This document shows positions 7,545 through 15,709 of a stretch of DNA of 64,000 nucleotides, piece by piece. The DNA comes from Sorlinia euscelidii (lineage in GTDB: Bacteria > Pseudomonadota > Alphaproteobacteria > Acetobacterales > Acetobacteraceae): NCBI RefSeq assembly GCF_036452155.1, contig NZ_JAWJZY010000006.1, one strand, 5' to 3'. The notes under the pieces were generated by a model that was given only the letters and a program-made list of their open reading frames with translations, was not told where the DNA came from and made no database searches. How positions within the stretch are numbered: the stretch's first letter is position 1; each line of letters opens with the position of its first letter. A program made the translations under genes and the position numbers.

Positions 7545-9535
7545 TATTCGGGGGAACCGACCGCGCCTGTATCCGAAATACGGTTCCGTCGCGGCGCATT
7601 CATGAAGTTTGGCACCGCGCTTCCAAAACCTGGCCCGTCATGATCCGTCACCGCCTGGATGTTTTCACGGTCCTGACGGGACGTCGGGCGTTTACCCTCG
7701 CGATGGCGCTCCCGCTGAGCCTGATGCGGAACCTCATCGCGTTTCGTCTCGGCGGGCCTCCGCTCTTTCTGACGATGATTTCGCTGACGGTTGGCGCGGG
7801 GATCCGCCTCATCGCGCCAATCCACCATTTCGATCCCGTCAATTTCGGGGCGTGGCAATTTTTTATGGGTCAGCTCTTCTATCGCGTCCAGAAGCGGCTT
7901 CTGCGTCGGGGTTGCGAGACTGAAAGCATGACCGGTTTTACCCGCGCGACCTGTGCGCCCGATGCGATGCACGTAATCTTCAGCATTGAATGGCAGGTCG
8001 AAATTAAAAACATGGGATAAACCGCCAATATCAATGCCGCGCGCGGCGACATCGGAACAGACAAGGATTTTAATATCGCCGTTTTTGAATTGCTCCAACG
8101 TTTTGAAGCGCGTCGCCTGATGCAGGTCGCCATGCAGGTGACCGACGGAGAAATGGTGTTTATGCAGCGATTTCTGCAGGATATCGACATCACGTTTGCG
8201 ATTGCAGAAGACGATCGCATTCTGCACGTTTTCCCGCTGGAGGAGCGTGCGCAGAGTGCGGCGCTTCTCGCGTTCTTCCACGATAATCAGCGCTTCCTCA
8301 ATGGTCGTCGCCACAGATGCCGCGCGAGACACCGTAATTTCCTCCGGGTTACGGAGGAACTGGTCCGCGAGATTTCGAATTTCGGGCGCCATGGTGGCGG
8401 AGAAGAAGAGCGTCTGACGATGGGCCGGTAAGAGCGACGTGATGCGCTGGACATCGGGGATAAAGCCCATATCCAACATGCGATCCGCCTCATCGATCAC
8501 GAGAATGCCCGCCTGATTGAGCAGCAACCCGCCGCGATCGTAAAGATCCAGAAGACGGCCGGGCGTTGCGATCAGGATGTCGACACCCTGATTAAGGGCC
8601 GCGCGCTGATCCATCATGCTCTCGCCGCCGATCAAAAGCGCGTGATTGAGGTTCAGATGCTTGCCATACAGATTGAGATTTTCCGAAACCTGAAGGGCAA
8701 GTTCCCGTGTCGGTTCCAGAATAAGGGAACGCGGCATCCGCGCCCGCGCGCGGGAGCCTGTGAGGATTTCCAGCATCGGCAGAGTGAAGGAGGCGGTCTT
8801 CCCCGTACCCGTCTGCGCCACGCCGAGCACATCTCGATGACGGATGACAAACGGGATGGCGCGCGCCTGGATCGGCGTTGGGCGTTCGTACCCGATTTCC
8901 TCGATTGCCTTCAAAAGGGGGGCGGATAAGCCGAGCGCATCGAAGGGGGGGAGGTCCTCTTCCTCCGATTTCGGCGCTTCGGCTGGCGCATCGATAGATG
9001 AGGCTGACTGACCTTCCGGGGATGTCGTTTCATCCGGGAGGAGCGCCTTTTTACCCCGCGTGCGACGTGTTGAAGGCGCTTTGCGGCTTTTTGCAGCCGG
9101 CTCCGGCGTGGTGGCTGGTGACGTGGCAGGGGCTTCCGCGGCCGTTTCAGAATCCTCGGGCGCGACAAGGGCTGCGGCCTCCTGCTTTCGACGGGTGCGA
9201 CGTTTCGGTTTATCGGTTGAGGCGGATGCCAAAGCGTCCGCCTCCGTGGAAGTGGCGCGGGATTTGACGGGCGCGCGGCGCTTCTTCGGTGTCACAACGT
9301 CTTTTTCAGCCGTCGCTTCCGTGACGATGTCCAAGGATACCGGCTTTGACGCGGCTTTTGCACGGGTGGCTCGCTTGCGTGCGGGTTTGGCCGGTGCACT
9401 GTCCTCTGGTGGGGCAGCGTCACTTTCGGGCGTCATTTGGCTCTCACCCTTGACAGATCGAGACCGTGATGGGGTCGCTTTGCGCGGAGCGCGCGCGGAT
9501 GATTTGGTCTTGGTAGTTACAGAGCTGTTTGACAA
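7544..9535 (-). CDS. DEAD-box RNA helicase with long basic N-terminal extension
   Basis: The 663-residue product has a complete DEAD-box core (about residues 195-570): Q motif with RPTPIQ, AQTGTGKT, PTRELALQ, TPGRLLD, DEAD, SAT, VAARGIDI and HRIGRTGRAG. It resembles the RhlE group that remodels RNA in ribosome assembly and decay. Unusually, about 195 residues precede the core, rich in Lys, Arg, Ala, Pro and Ser with repeated basic patches (KPARKRATRAK, SRKAPSTRRTRGKK) alternating with acidic ones. It is likely disordered and RNA-binding. The C-terminal tail is also Arg-rich. It heads a two-gene unit with the RNA methyltransferase. Confidence 0.92.
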   Translation of the reverse strand: MSNSSVTTKTKSSARAPRKATPSRSRSVKGESQMTPESDAAPPEDSAPAKPARKRATRAKAASKPVSLDIVTEATAEKDVVTPKKRRAPVKSRATSTEADALASASTDKPKRRTRRKQEAAALVAPEDSETAAEAPATSPATTPEPAAKSRKAPSTRRTRGKKALLPDETTSPEGQSASSIDAPAEAPKSEEEDLPPFDALGLSAPLLKAIEEIGYERPTPIQARAIPFVIRHRDVLGVAQTGTGKTASFTLPMLEILTGSRARARMPRSLILEPTRELALQVSENLNLYGKHLNLNHALLIGGESMMDQRAALNQGVDILIATPGRLLDLYDRGGLLLNQAGILVIDEADRMLDMGFIPDVQRITSLLPAHRQTLFFSATMAPEIRNLADQFLRNPEEITVSRAASVATTIEEALIIVEEREKRRTLRTLLQRENVQNAIVFCNRKRDVDILQKSLHKHHFSVGHLHGDLHQATRFKTLEQFKNGDIKILVCSDVAARGIDIGGLSHVFNFDLPFNAEDYVHRIGRTGRAGKTGHAFSLATPTQKPLLDAIEELTHKKLPRPEIDGIEMVDWRDEADPRANRQRNHRQKERRPAETKRDEVPHQAQRERHREGKRPTSRQDRENIQAVTDHDGPGFGSAVPNFMNAPRRNRISDTGAVGSPE

Positions 9536-9696
9536 AAAAACTGCCTTCTGATGACACGGTTCAATACCGGGGTGAGGCGCAACGCTGAGTTGCGGAAGCG
9601 CGCAACGACCGGGACTTATTCGCGTCCCTATATCGGATAATTGACTTAAGGTTCAATGATAACATGTCCAGAGCGGCGGTAAGAAATAATTTTTGT

Positions 9697-10149
9697 TCAA
9701 ATCCCGCTATTTATGACACCTGCGACAATGGCAACAACGCCCAGCGCACTCATCAGGATGAGTCGGTAGTAAATCGCCCGCAATGTTTCCGGCTTTGAGC
9801 GGATCGCGCGCCGCGCGGTTCGGAAAGGTCCGAAATAACATGAAATGAACAGAATAGCCATCAGCAACGCCGCGCCCTGCATCGCATTGATCGGCCAGGG
9901 CAGGGCGGAGAAACGGCCGATGCGCGTGACGAGAAGCCAGCCCGTCACCAATGTTATAAGCATGACAGGCCATGAAATCCGGAAATAGCGCGTCAGCGCG
10001 GCGAGGATGACGTTGTGGCGTTGCACGGCGTCCAGCGCGCGGACACTGGCCCGCGTGACGGTAACGATAAACCCGCCACCGCCGACCCACGTGATGATGC
10101 CGATAATGTGAAGGGTTAAAACAACATCCCACAAAACTGCGTTGATCAT
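9697..10149 (-). CDS. CopD/HemJ-like small integral membrane protein
   Basis: This 150-residue protein is predicted to have four membrane helices: about residues 5-27, 52-70, 85-107 and 128-148. The first helix contains TLHIIGIITWVGGGGF, a histidine and tryptophan pattern typical of CopD-domain and HemJ-like families, whose histidines can bind haem or copper. Function is not known; members have been linked to copper handling or haem synthesis. It is followed by the helicase gene on the same strand, but a 161-bp gap suggests it is transcribed separately. Confidence 0.7.
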   Translation of the reverse strand: MINAVLWDVVLTLHIIGIITWVGGGGFIVTVTRASVRALDAVQRHNVILAALTRYFRISWPVMLITLVTGWLLVTRIGRFSALPWPINAMQGAALLMAILFISCYFGPFRTARRAIRSKPETLRAIYYRLILMSALGVVAIVAGVINSGI

Positions 10150-10319
10150 CTCATCTCCAAGTCAGGTTTTCGGCTTGCACGGTTATCACGATTTGGCGAA
10201 GCTGCAAGGGGGCAAAGCAGGCGCGCCACGCCATGAATCTTGCCCATAACGCGTACGCCGCCGCAGTGCCTTGATTTTCAGTCTCGGATTTGGGGTGAGC
10301 TGGCGGTGCGACTTTCAGG

Positions 10320-11762
10320 ATGAGGGTATCGATCGTGTCACTGCCGCATCAGTTCTTTCATCATGCCGTGCTGACCCCGGCGGAGTTTGCCGCGCTGGAT
10401 GCGACGGCGGCCCGGATCATCGGCATGGAAACGCTGATCGCACGCGCCGGTTGGTGCGTGGCGCGGGAAGTCAGGTCACGCTACGCGCCGTCCCGGGTCC
10501 TCATCCTTTGCGGGCCGGGCAATAATGGGCGCGATGGCCAGGAAACAGCGAAGAACCTGGTGCGGGCGGGATGGGACGTTAAAATGGCATTTTACCCTGA
10601 CACATCGCAGTCATCGCCGGAATGGCTTGCGCGGGCGGGGATTGTCGCAGTGCCCTTTATCGCCGAGGAGGCAGCGCGCGCGGATCTTGTCATTGATGCT
10701 GTTTTCGGCGCGGGGCTGAATCGTCCGCCGGATGCCGCCCTGATATCGGTGCTGCGCGCAGCGCGACGGCGTGTCGCCATAGATGTGCCGTCAGGTGTGG
10801 ACGGTGCGACGGGTGATATGCCTGATGACGCACCTGAATATGATTTGACCGTGACCTTTGTGCGGCTGAAACCGGCGCATCTTCTCGCCCCTGCACGATT
10901 TATGATGGGCGACATTGTCTGCTGCGATATCGGCATGGACGACGCACTTGTTGCATCCCATGCCGGACAGGTTTTTCAGAATACCCCTGAGCTCTGGAAG
11001 ATACCGGCCATGTCAATGACAGGTCATAAATATGACCGTGGCATTGTCAGCATTATCGGTGGCGCCGTTATGCCCGGCGCCACGCGGCTGGCGGTGGACG
11101 GGGCGCGTCGCAGTGGGGCGGGCCTTGTCCGCATCGCGGCCGGTCTTTCAGCGCCCCTCTATCATATTGTTGCGCCGGCCGATGTCATCGTCGATGCTGA
11201 CCCTCTTGAAACGTTACTGGATGACGCGCGTCGGAAGTGCTGGATCTGCGGTCCCGGCCTGACGAAGGATGAGGTCGGCGCGAGTTTCAATCTTCTGGTG
11301 GGTGCGGGGCGTCAGATTGTTGCAGATGCAGGCGCGCTCGCCTGGGCCGGGTCCGCGCCGGAGATGTTAAGGGGTGCGACCGTTATCACACCGCATATGG
11401 GTGAATTTGCCCGGCTTTTCGGCGGAAAGCCCCGTGATCTGATCAAGGCGGCAGGTCAAGCGGCCGTGAAAACCGGCGCGGTCGTCATTCTGAAAGGCGC
11501 GTCAACGCTTATCGCCGCGCCGGATGGGCGCGTTGCCATCAACGTCCATGCTTCCCCGAAATTGGCGACGGCAGGCGCGGGCGACACGTTGAGCGGCGTC
11601 ATCGCGACCCTTCTTGCCAGCGGCATGGCGCCGTGTGAGGCGGCCTGCGCCGCTGTCTGGATACATGGGGAGGCCGGACGTCGCGCCGGTCCATGGCCTC
11701 CGGCAGAGGAATTCGCCCAACATCTTGGCGCCGCGCGGGAAAGCGTAGAACGCCGCTTGTGA
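10320..11762 (+). CDS. nnr: Bifunctional NAD(P)H-hydrate repair enzyme (epimerase plus dehydratase)
   Basis: This 480-residue fusion repairs NAD(P)H damaged by hydration. The N-terminal YjeF_N domain (about 1-205) epimerises NAD(P)HX and shows CGPGNNGRDGQ and IDAVFGAGLNRP. The C-terminal ribokinase-like domain (about 225-470) is the ADP/ATP-dependent dehydratase, with GHKYDRGIV, ITPHMGEFARL and AGAGDTLSGV near the active-site aspartate. The arrangement matches E. coli Nnr. The start could also be an in-frame GTG at 10335. It stands alone, with a tRNA gene 64 bp downstream. Confidence 0.94.
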   Translation: MRVSIVSLPHQFFHHAVLTPAEFAALDATAARIIGMETLIARAGWCVAREVRSRYAPSRVLILCGPGNNGRDGQETAKNLVRAGWDVKMAFYPDTSQSSPEWLARAGIVAVPFIAEEAARADLVIDAVFGAGLNRPPDAALISVLRAARRRVAIDVPSGVDGATGDMPDDAPEYDLTVTFVRLKPAHLLAPARFMMGDIVCCDIGMDDALVASHAGQVFQNTPELWKIPAMSMTGHKYDRGIVSIIGGAVMPGATRLAVDGARRSGAGLVRIAAGLSAPLYHIVAPADVIVDADPLETLLDDARRKCWICGPGLTKDEVGASFNLLVGAGRQIVADAGALAWAGSAPEMLRGATVITPHMGEFARLFGGKPRDLIKAAGQAAVKTGAVVILKGASTLIAAPDGRVAINVHASPKLATAGAGDTLSGVIATLLASGMAPCEAACAAVWIHGEAGRRAGPWPPAEEFAQHLGAARESVERRL

Positions 11763-11826
11763 AAAACCCCTAATTGCTGTAAGCCGCGCGGCAAAGCCTT
11801 AGAGCGATCTCAAGGCCTGACTTTAT

Positions 11827-11911
11827 GCGGGCGTGGTGGAATTGGTAGACACGCCAGACTTAGGATCTGGTGGCGTAAGTCGTGGGGGTTCAAGTCCCTC
11901 CGCCCGTACCA
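11827..11911 (+). tRNA. tRNA-Leu (anticodon UAG)
   Basis: An 85-base class II tRNA. The acceptor stem GCGGGCG pairs with CGCCCGT (one G-U pair), the anticodon stem is CCAGA/TCTGG with loop CTTAGGA giving anticodon UAG, there is a variable arm, the T-loop is GTTCAAGTC, and CCA is encoded. It reads CUA leucine codons. It lies 84 bp upstream of tig, in the same orientation. Confidence 0.96.
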
Positions 11912-11994
11912 ACTTAATTTGTGCTGTCGACGCAAAGAGGTCCATGCCTGGCACGATCGTCGATAGCAGCTTCGTCGAGAGGATCGCCTGGAAG

Positions 11995-13323
11995 ATGCAG
12001 GTTACGCAAACGCAATCCGAAGGTCTCAAGCGTGAATTCAAAGTCACGGTGCCCGCATCCGACCTGCAGGAACGCCGCGCCGCCCGGTTGCAGGAGCTTG
12101 CGCGCACGGTCAATATCCCCGGCTTTCGCCCCGGCAAAGTGCCGGCATCGGTCGTCAAACAGCGTTTCGGTCAGTCGGTTGAGGGGGAAGTCCTCGATAA
12201 GACGATCAATGAATGCGTGTCGGAGCTGATGAAGACTCATGATCTGCGCCCTGCATCCCAGCCCAAAGTGGATGTCGGCCAGCTTGACGATGCAAGTGAC
12301 CTCGAATTCACGCTGAACCTTGAAGTTCTGCCCGCGATCACCATTCCGGAAACGTCGGATATCACTTTGACGCGCATGACAGCGAAACCGGCGCAGGACG
12401 GCATTGACAAGGCGTTGGAAGAGCTTGCCAAGCGGAATCGCAGCTTTGAGAATATTGAGGAAGCCCGCCCCGCCAAGGAAGGTGACGTGCTGAACGTCAA
12501 TTTCGTCGGGAAGATTGATGGCACCCCCTTCGATGGCGGCACGGCCAATGACGTCAATGTCGAAATCGGTGGCGCTGGCTTTATCCCCGGCTTCGCTGAG
12601 CAGATTGAAGGCATGTCCGCCGGTGAGGAAAAAACCATCAATGTGACCTTCCCGGCTGATTATCAAGCGAAAGAGCTTGCCGGGAAGGAGGCACAGTTTG
12701 AGATTAAAGCCAACAGCCTCAAAAAGCCTGTCGACCCCGCGATTGATGATGAGCTCGCCAAGAAAATGGGTTTTGAGTCGTTGGAGAAGTTGCGGGAGCT
12801 GATTTCCAGCCAGGCTGAAAATGAATATTCCCAACTGACGCGACTGCGCATCAAACGGGAATTGCTCGATAAACTCGCCGAGAGAACAGATTTCGAGGCG
12901 CCGGAATCGATGATCGAAGCTGAATTCGGGCAGATCTGGCAGCGTATCGAGCAGGACCGGCAAAATGGTTCACTCGATGAGGAGGATGCCAGCAAGTCGG
13001 AGGATGATCTCAGATCAGATTACCGCAAAATCGCCGAGCGCCGCGTGAAACTCGGACTTCTTCTGGCGGAGATCGGTCGTGAGAAGGAGATTTCCGTCTC
13101 ACGTGAAGAGTTGATGGGTGCCGTCCAGCAGGAGGCTATGCGCTACCCTGGGCAGGAACAGGCTGTTTTCGAATTTTTCGGGAAAAACCCGCAGGCCGTT
13201 GAAGGTTTGCGCGGGCCGATTCTGGAGAATAAGGTCGTCGATTATCTCATTGAGCTGGCACAGGTGACCGATAAGGAAGTGACGCCGGAAGAGCTGGCTG
13301 ACATGCCGGGCGCCAGCCTTTAA
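11995..13323 (+). CDS. tig: Trigger factor, ribosome-associated chaperone
   Basis: Trigger factor binds nascent chains at the ribosome exit and has peptidyl-prolyl isomerase activity. The 442-residue product has the ribosome-binding N-domain (PGFRPGKVP near residue 45, the family signature), the FKBP-like PPIase domain (GDVLNVNFVGKIDGTPFDGG, about 165-245) and a C-terminal helical chaperone domain. I place the start at ATG 11995; an open frame extends upstream but runs through the tRNA gene. A terminator follows directly. It leads the tig-clpP-clpX-lon quality-control block. Confidence 0.96.
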   Translation: MQVTQTQSEGLKREFKVTVPASDLQERRAARLQELARTVNIPGFRPGKVPASVVKQRFGQSVEGEVLDKTINECVSELMKTHDLRPASQPKVDVGQLDDASDLEFTLNLEVLPAITIPETSDITLTRMTAKPAQDGIDKALEELAKRNRSFENIEEARPAKEGDVLNVNFVGKIDGTPFDGGTANDVNVEIGGAGFIPGFAEQIEGMSAGEEKTINVTFPADYQAKELAGKEAQFEIKANSLKKPVDPAIDDELAKKMGFESLEKLRELISSQAENEYSQLTRLRIKRELLDKLAERTDFEAPESMIEAEFGQIWQRIEQDRQNGSLDEEDASKSEDDLRSDYRKIAERRVKLGLLLAEIGREKEISVSREELMGAVQQEAMRYPGQEQAVFEFFGKNPQAVEGLRGPILENKVVDYLIELAQVTDKEVTPEELADMPGASL

Positions 13324-13347
13324 TAAGATCATCACGAAAAATTTTGT

Positions 13348-13394
13348 AAACGGGGTCGGGCTACCAGAACGGGTCCGGCCCTGTTTCATTTTTC
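13348..13394 (+). terminator. Rho-independent terminator after tig
   Basis: A 12-bp stem with two G-U wobbles forms between AAACGGGGTCGG (13348-13359) and CCGGCCCTGTTT (13375-13386), followed by a T-rich stretch (CATTTTTC). It begins 24 bp after the tig stop, which suggests that tig and clpP are transcribed separately. Confidence 0.8.
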
Positions 13395-13461
13395 TGAGTC
13401 AGTGACATTTCACAACAATCCGTTATCATGCGGTTTCAGTTGTTTTTAGCGAGGGGTGACT

Positions 13462-14100
13462 ATGTCCATCGAGGATCGCAATCCGTTCGAGATATTCAAT
13501 AATGCGCTGGTCCCGATGGTCGTGGAGCAGACCTCTCGCGGTGAGCGCGCATTCGATATCTACTCCCGCCTTTTACAGGAGCGCATTATTTTCCTGACCG
13601 GGCCGGTTTATGATCAGGTGGCCTCCCTCATCTCCGCACAATTGCTTTATCTGGAAAGCGTTAATCCTTCCAAGGAGATCTCGTTTTACATCAATAGCCC
13701 GGGTGGCGTCGTGTCCGCGGGGCTGGCGATATATGACACGATGCGTTACATCCGGTGCCCCGTCAGCACAGTCTGCATTGGTCAGGCGGCTTCCATGGGC
13801 TCCCTTTTGCTGGCAGCGGGCGAGAAGGGGCGACGCTTCGGCCTGCCTAATGCGCGCGTCATGGTGCATCAACCTTCCGGCGGGGCGCAGGGTGTAGCCG
13901 CGGATATCGAGATCCAGGCGAAAGAAATCCTCGTCATCCGTAGCCGATTGAACGAAATTTATCGAACACATACCGGTCAGACACTCAAGGAAATTGAGGG
14001 CGCGCTTGATCGCGATAAATACCTGTCTGCGGAGCAGGCCATGGAATTCGGGATCATCGATGAGGTCGTCGCGCATCGGACGAAAGAGCCGGTAAAATAA
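13462..14100 (+). CDS. clpP: ATP-dependent Clp protease proteolytic subunit
   Basis: ClpP forms the barrel protease that works with ClpX or ClpA. The 212-residue product carries the full catalytic triad: Ser111 in GQAASMGSLL, His136 in VMVHQPSGG and Asp185 in LDRDKYLSAEQA. The start at ATG 13462 is supported by GAGG at 13451-13454; a GTG two codons upstream (13456) is the alternative. The next gene, after 183 bp, is clpX, the partner ATPase, with its own promoter-like sequence. Confidence 0.96.
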   Translation: MSIEDRNPFEIFNNALVPMVVEQTSRGERAFDIYSRLLQERIIFLTGPVYDQVASLISAQLLYLESVNPSKEISFYINSPGGVVSAGLAIYDTMRYIRCPVSTVCIGQAASMGSLLLAAGEKGRRFGLPNARVMVHQPSGGAQGVAADIEIQAKEILVIRSRLNEIYRTHTGQTLKEIEGALDRDKYLSAEQAMEFGIIDEVVAHRTKEPVK

Positions 14101-14107
14101 TTCTCTA

Positions 14108-14137
14108 TTGATTGCATGACGGGTAAACCGCCATAAT
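14108..14137 (+). promoter_or_regulatory. Candidate sigma-70 promoter of clpX
   Basis: TTGATT (14108-14113) and CATAAT (14132-14137) are separated by 18 bp, close to the sigma-70 consensus, in the 183-bp gap between clpP and clpX. This would give clpX a leader of about 140 bases. Confidence 0.45.
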
Positions 14138-14283
14138 GTTATTTCCTTATCGGCGCTTCGCGCGGTTTCTGGAGGTTGAAGCTGCATGACGCACAATTGC
14201 GTGGTGCGTCAACGCGGCAATTTAGTTTGTGTTTCTTCAGAAATGTCGATGTGCAAAAGACGTCTGGGGAAAAAGGAGTGCCT

Positions 14284-15551
14284 ATGAACATCAAGTCCGG
14301 CGATTCGAAAAATACATTGTATTGTTCGTTCTGCGGCAAATCTCAGCATGAGGTGCGTAAGCTGATTGCCGGGCCAACCGTGTTCATCTGTGACGAATGC
14401 GTCGAACTCTGCATGGATATCATCCGGGAGGAACATAAATCCCACCTCGTGAAATCGCGGGATGGGGTGCCCACCCCCGAGAGATCTGCAAGGTGCTGGA
14501 TGACTACGTGATCGGGCAGGTCCACGCCAAAAAGGCGCTCTCCGTCGCGGTGCATAATCATTATAAGCGCCTGGCGCACGCGCAGAAGAATAATGATGTC
14601 GAAATCTCGAAATCGAACATCATGTTGATCGGGCCGACAGGCTCGGGCAAGACGCTTCTGGCGCAGACTCTCGCGCGCATCCTCGACGTGCCATTCACCA
14701 TGGCGGATGCCACGACACTGACCGAAGCCGGTTATGTTGGCGAGGATGTTGAAAATATCATCCTCAAGCTTCTTCAGGCGTCTGACTATAATGTTGAGCG
14801 CGCCCAACGCGGTATCGTCTATATCGATGAGATCGACAAAATTTCCCGCAAATCGGATAATCCGTCGATTACGCGGGATGTCAGTGGCGAGGGCGTTCAG
14901 CAAGCGTTGCTGAAATTGATGGAAGGTACGGTCGCGTCCGTGCCGCCACAAGGTGGGCGCAAACATCCGCAGCAGGAATTCCTTCAGGTCGACACCACCA
15001 ACATGCTGTTTATCTGCGGCGGCGCCTTTGCAGGTCTGGATAAAATCATCGCTGCACGTGGGAAGGGCTCCGCCATGGGGTTCGGCGCGGAAGTGCGCGG
15101 CGATGATGAGCGTCGTCTGGGCGCCGTCCTGCAAAGTGTTGAACCGGAAGATCTGCTTAAATTCGGCCTCATACCCGAATTTATCGGGCGTATCCCTGTT
15201 ATCGCCACGTTGGAAGACCTTGACCGCGACGCACTCGTCTCCATCCTGTCAACACCGAAAAATGCTTTGGTCAAGCAATATCAGCGCCTCTTCCAGATGG
15301 AGGGTGTCTCACTGACCTTCACCGAGGATGCGCTGGGCCAAATTGCGCGGCGGGCGATGGACCGTAAAACGGGCGCGCGTGGCCTGCGTTCGATCGTAGA
15401 GAATATTCTTCTCGACACGATGTTTGAGCTTCCCGGCCTTGAGAGTGTCGAGGAAGTGGTTGTGAATAAGGACGTCGCTGACGGCAAGGCCAAGCCTGTT
15501 TATGTTTACGGCAAAGGTGGGTCCGCCGAGGCGAAGGAGCAATCAGCCTGA
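14284..15551 (+). CDS. clpX: ClpX unfoldase subunit, frame broken in a C5 run
   Basis: ClpX is the AAA+ unfoldase that feeds substrates, including SsrA-tagged proteins, to ClpP. The N-terminal zinc domain has Cys14, Cys17, Cys36 and Cys39 (CSFCGK and CDEC). The AAA+ domain shows Walker A (GPTGSGKT), Walker B (VYIDEIDKI) and the RGLRSIVENI sensor region. The frame breaks at the C run 14474-14478: after GVPTP the sequence EICKVLDDYVIGQ continues in another frame. One extra C restores GVPTPREICKVLDDY and a 422-residue protein. A genuine loss of ClpX would be surprising beside intact clpP and lon, so an undercalled homopolymer is the likely cause. Confidence 0.93.
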
Positions 15552-15709
15552 GGCGATGCCGCGCGTCGGCACTGCCTTGAAAAAGGCGCGGATTGTGCAC
15601 ATTTATGGTGCGATAAGTGACCTGCCCGAAAGCAGGGGGGAAACGGCCCGGAATCTGTGCCGATATCACGGGCAGACAAGGTGCGATCGTCCATCAGGAG
15701 ATCAATTTT

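Noticed and set aside
11833..11994. Upstream extension of the tig frame
   Set aside because: It runs through the tRNA-Leu gene; the conserved N-terminus starts at 11995.
11914..12963. 349-residue frame opposite tig
   Set aside because: Antisense to trigger factor with no family similarity.
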